64,000 nt of DNA, from contig JAEWQP010000034.1 in assembly GCA_023399155.1 (NCBI GenBank), positions 1-64,000 on the forward strand, given 5' to 3'. This document shows, in pieces, positions 63,284 to 64,000 of the stretch. The notes beneath the pieces are model-generated. The model did no database searches. It saw only the letters and a program-made list of their open reading frames with translations, and was not told where the DNA came from. Positions within the stretch are counted from its first letter, which is position 1. Every line of letters begins with the position of its first letter. The stretch comes from Verrucomicrobiota bacterium (GTDB lineage Bacteria; Verrucomicrobiota; Verrucomicrobiia; Opitutales; Opitutaceae). The position numbers and the translations under genes were made by a program.

Positions 63284-64000
63284 CTACCCGGCGTCTTCGG
63301 CGATCATCGGCGCTGGGCAATCCAGGGCGGCCGCAAAGGCGCGAAGCAGGGCGTGCTCCTCCGGATGGACCACGCCGTCGGCCGCCGCGGCATGGGCCAG
63401 CGCGTCGAGCACGCGGGCGCGCTCGCTCATCGGGGTGCGCTCGAGACGCTGCAGCGGCAACGCCAGCGCGGTGAGGGATTTTGCCGGCTCACGCGGCGCG
63501 CGCGAGAGATCCGCGACCAGGCCAAAACGCCGGGCGCCAGCCGCATAGGCGCGACCCTGGTGCTCGGCGTCGCCATTGCTCCCCGCGCGAGCCACGGCGT
63601 CAAGCAACGCCGCCACATCGGGCGCGGGCGCCTTGGGAAACGAAGGGAGTGCCGGCTGCGCGCTGCCGCCCGCATGGCGGCCGAGAGACCGGCGGATGAT
63701 GCGGGCCAGCGCGAATTCAAACGCCGTGGTCCGATAATCCGCGGCGATCATCTCGTCCATGACGGCCAGGAATGCCGGGATCCTCTCAGGCGGGAGTTGC
63801 TGGACAGCGGGTAGCGTCAAGTCCACCAGGGCGAGGCGCACGTCATCCCCGAGGTCGGCGGCTGCGCGTCCGAGTTGCAGCGCGTGCACCATCGCCGCGG
63901 GATCGAGTGCCTGAGTGAGGATGAGGCGCTGGCGGTTGGCGGTGGCGTCGTCGGGTGCGTGTGCAAGCATGCCCAGGAGCAGGGCGGGCGCCGTGGCGGG
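63284..64000 (-). CDS. C-terminal part of an M48-type membrane protease (5' end beyond window)
   Basis: The minus frame is open from the right edge to the stop at 63284. The readable 239 residues have LALVDLTLPAVQQLPPERIP and DEMIAADYRTTAFEFALARI, which match the helical C-terminal part of Verrucomicrobial and proteobacterial M48 metallopeptidases. The HExxH site would be in the N-terminal half outside this window, so catalysis cannot be judged. An internal ATG at 63970 is not the real start. Confidence 0.6.
   Translation of the reverse strand, partial: PATAPALLLGMLAHAPDDATANRQRLILTQALDPAAMVHALQLGRAAADLGDDVRLALVDLTLPAVQQLPPERIPAFLAVMDEMIAADYRTTAFEFALARIIRRSLGRHAGGSAQPALPSFPKAPAPDVAALLDAVARAGSNGDAEHQGRAYAAGARRFGLVADLSRAPREPAKSLTALALPLQRLERTPMSERARVLDALAHAAAADGVVHPEEHALLRAFAAALDCPAPMIAEDAG

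Overview
The window is high-GC DNA from a Gram-negative bacterium, most likely a member of the Verrucomicrobiota (Opitutaceae-like). This placement is an inference. It rests on the gene content: secreted beta-helix proteins, a sulfatase with uronic-acid glycosidases, a TolQ/TolR/TonB set, DUF1846 and DUF4112 proteins, a TIGR03806-type haem protein, and AG-rich composite repeats between genes. I read about 55 protein genes or gene remnants and three tRNAs (Ser-CGA, Ala-GGC, Val-CAC).

Region 1 (1-11.9 kb) is a polysaccharide-use locus. It holds a secreted beta-helix protein cut by the window edge, a sulfatase, a GPH-type MFS transporter, a DUF4886 protein, an SLC13 transporter, a GH88 unsaturated glucuronyl hydrolase and a GH30 glycosidase. 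Together they suggest import and breakdown of a sulfated or uronic-acid glycan.

Region 2 (12-22.3 kb) is accessory DNA. The left side is an orphan Rhs C-terminal tip with a GIY-YIG/URI-like nuclease domain, followed 2 bp later by a probable immunity gene. A compact mobile element (about 14.0-21.07 kb) follows, with a serine resolvase, a relaxase-like protein, a small protein with an SSB-like tail, an XRE repressor, a CHC2/TOPRIM/helicase primase and a tyrosine recombinase. It also carries three DNA-level structures: a near-perfect 50-nt hairpin in front of the relaxase-like gene, an inverted-repeat operator between repressor and primase, and six 11-bp iterons inside the 3' end of the primase gene. 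I read it as an integrated, self-replicating or mobilizable element. A second, frameshifted Rhs tip to its right is joined to a 5'-truncated corA.

Region 3 (22.3-32.2 kb) holds ion-homeostasis and stress genes: LysR, MscS, an NhaP-type antiporter, VOC protein, HPF, metallophosphoesterase, a catalytically degenerate aldo/keto reductase homologue, two Rnk/GreA-C-like proteins and a DUF4010 membrane protein.

Region 4 (32.4-34.2 kb) is a scar at tRNA-Ser. It contains a truncated homospermidine synthase, a 52-codon tyrosine-integrase stump, and two pieces of a large STAND-type NTPase gene in swapped order whose junctions fit together at one codon.

Region 5 (34.3-64 kb) is mostly core chromosome: thioredoxin-fold protein, Na/Pi cotransporter, ftsY, holB-tmk-pfkB-type operon, exbB-exbD-tonB, hsp33-prmB, a large secreted SGNH-like/FN3/cytochrome-c fusion, esterase, DUF1846, dUTPase-like protein, CIA30 protein, acyltransferase, AlkB, a three-module pullulanase, Fpg, a LysR remnant, a TfoX-like protein and the C-terminal part of an M48-like protease. 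Its intergenic spaces carry related composite repeats.
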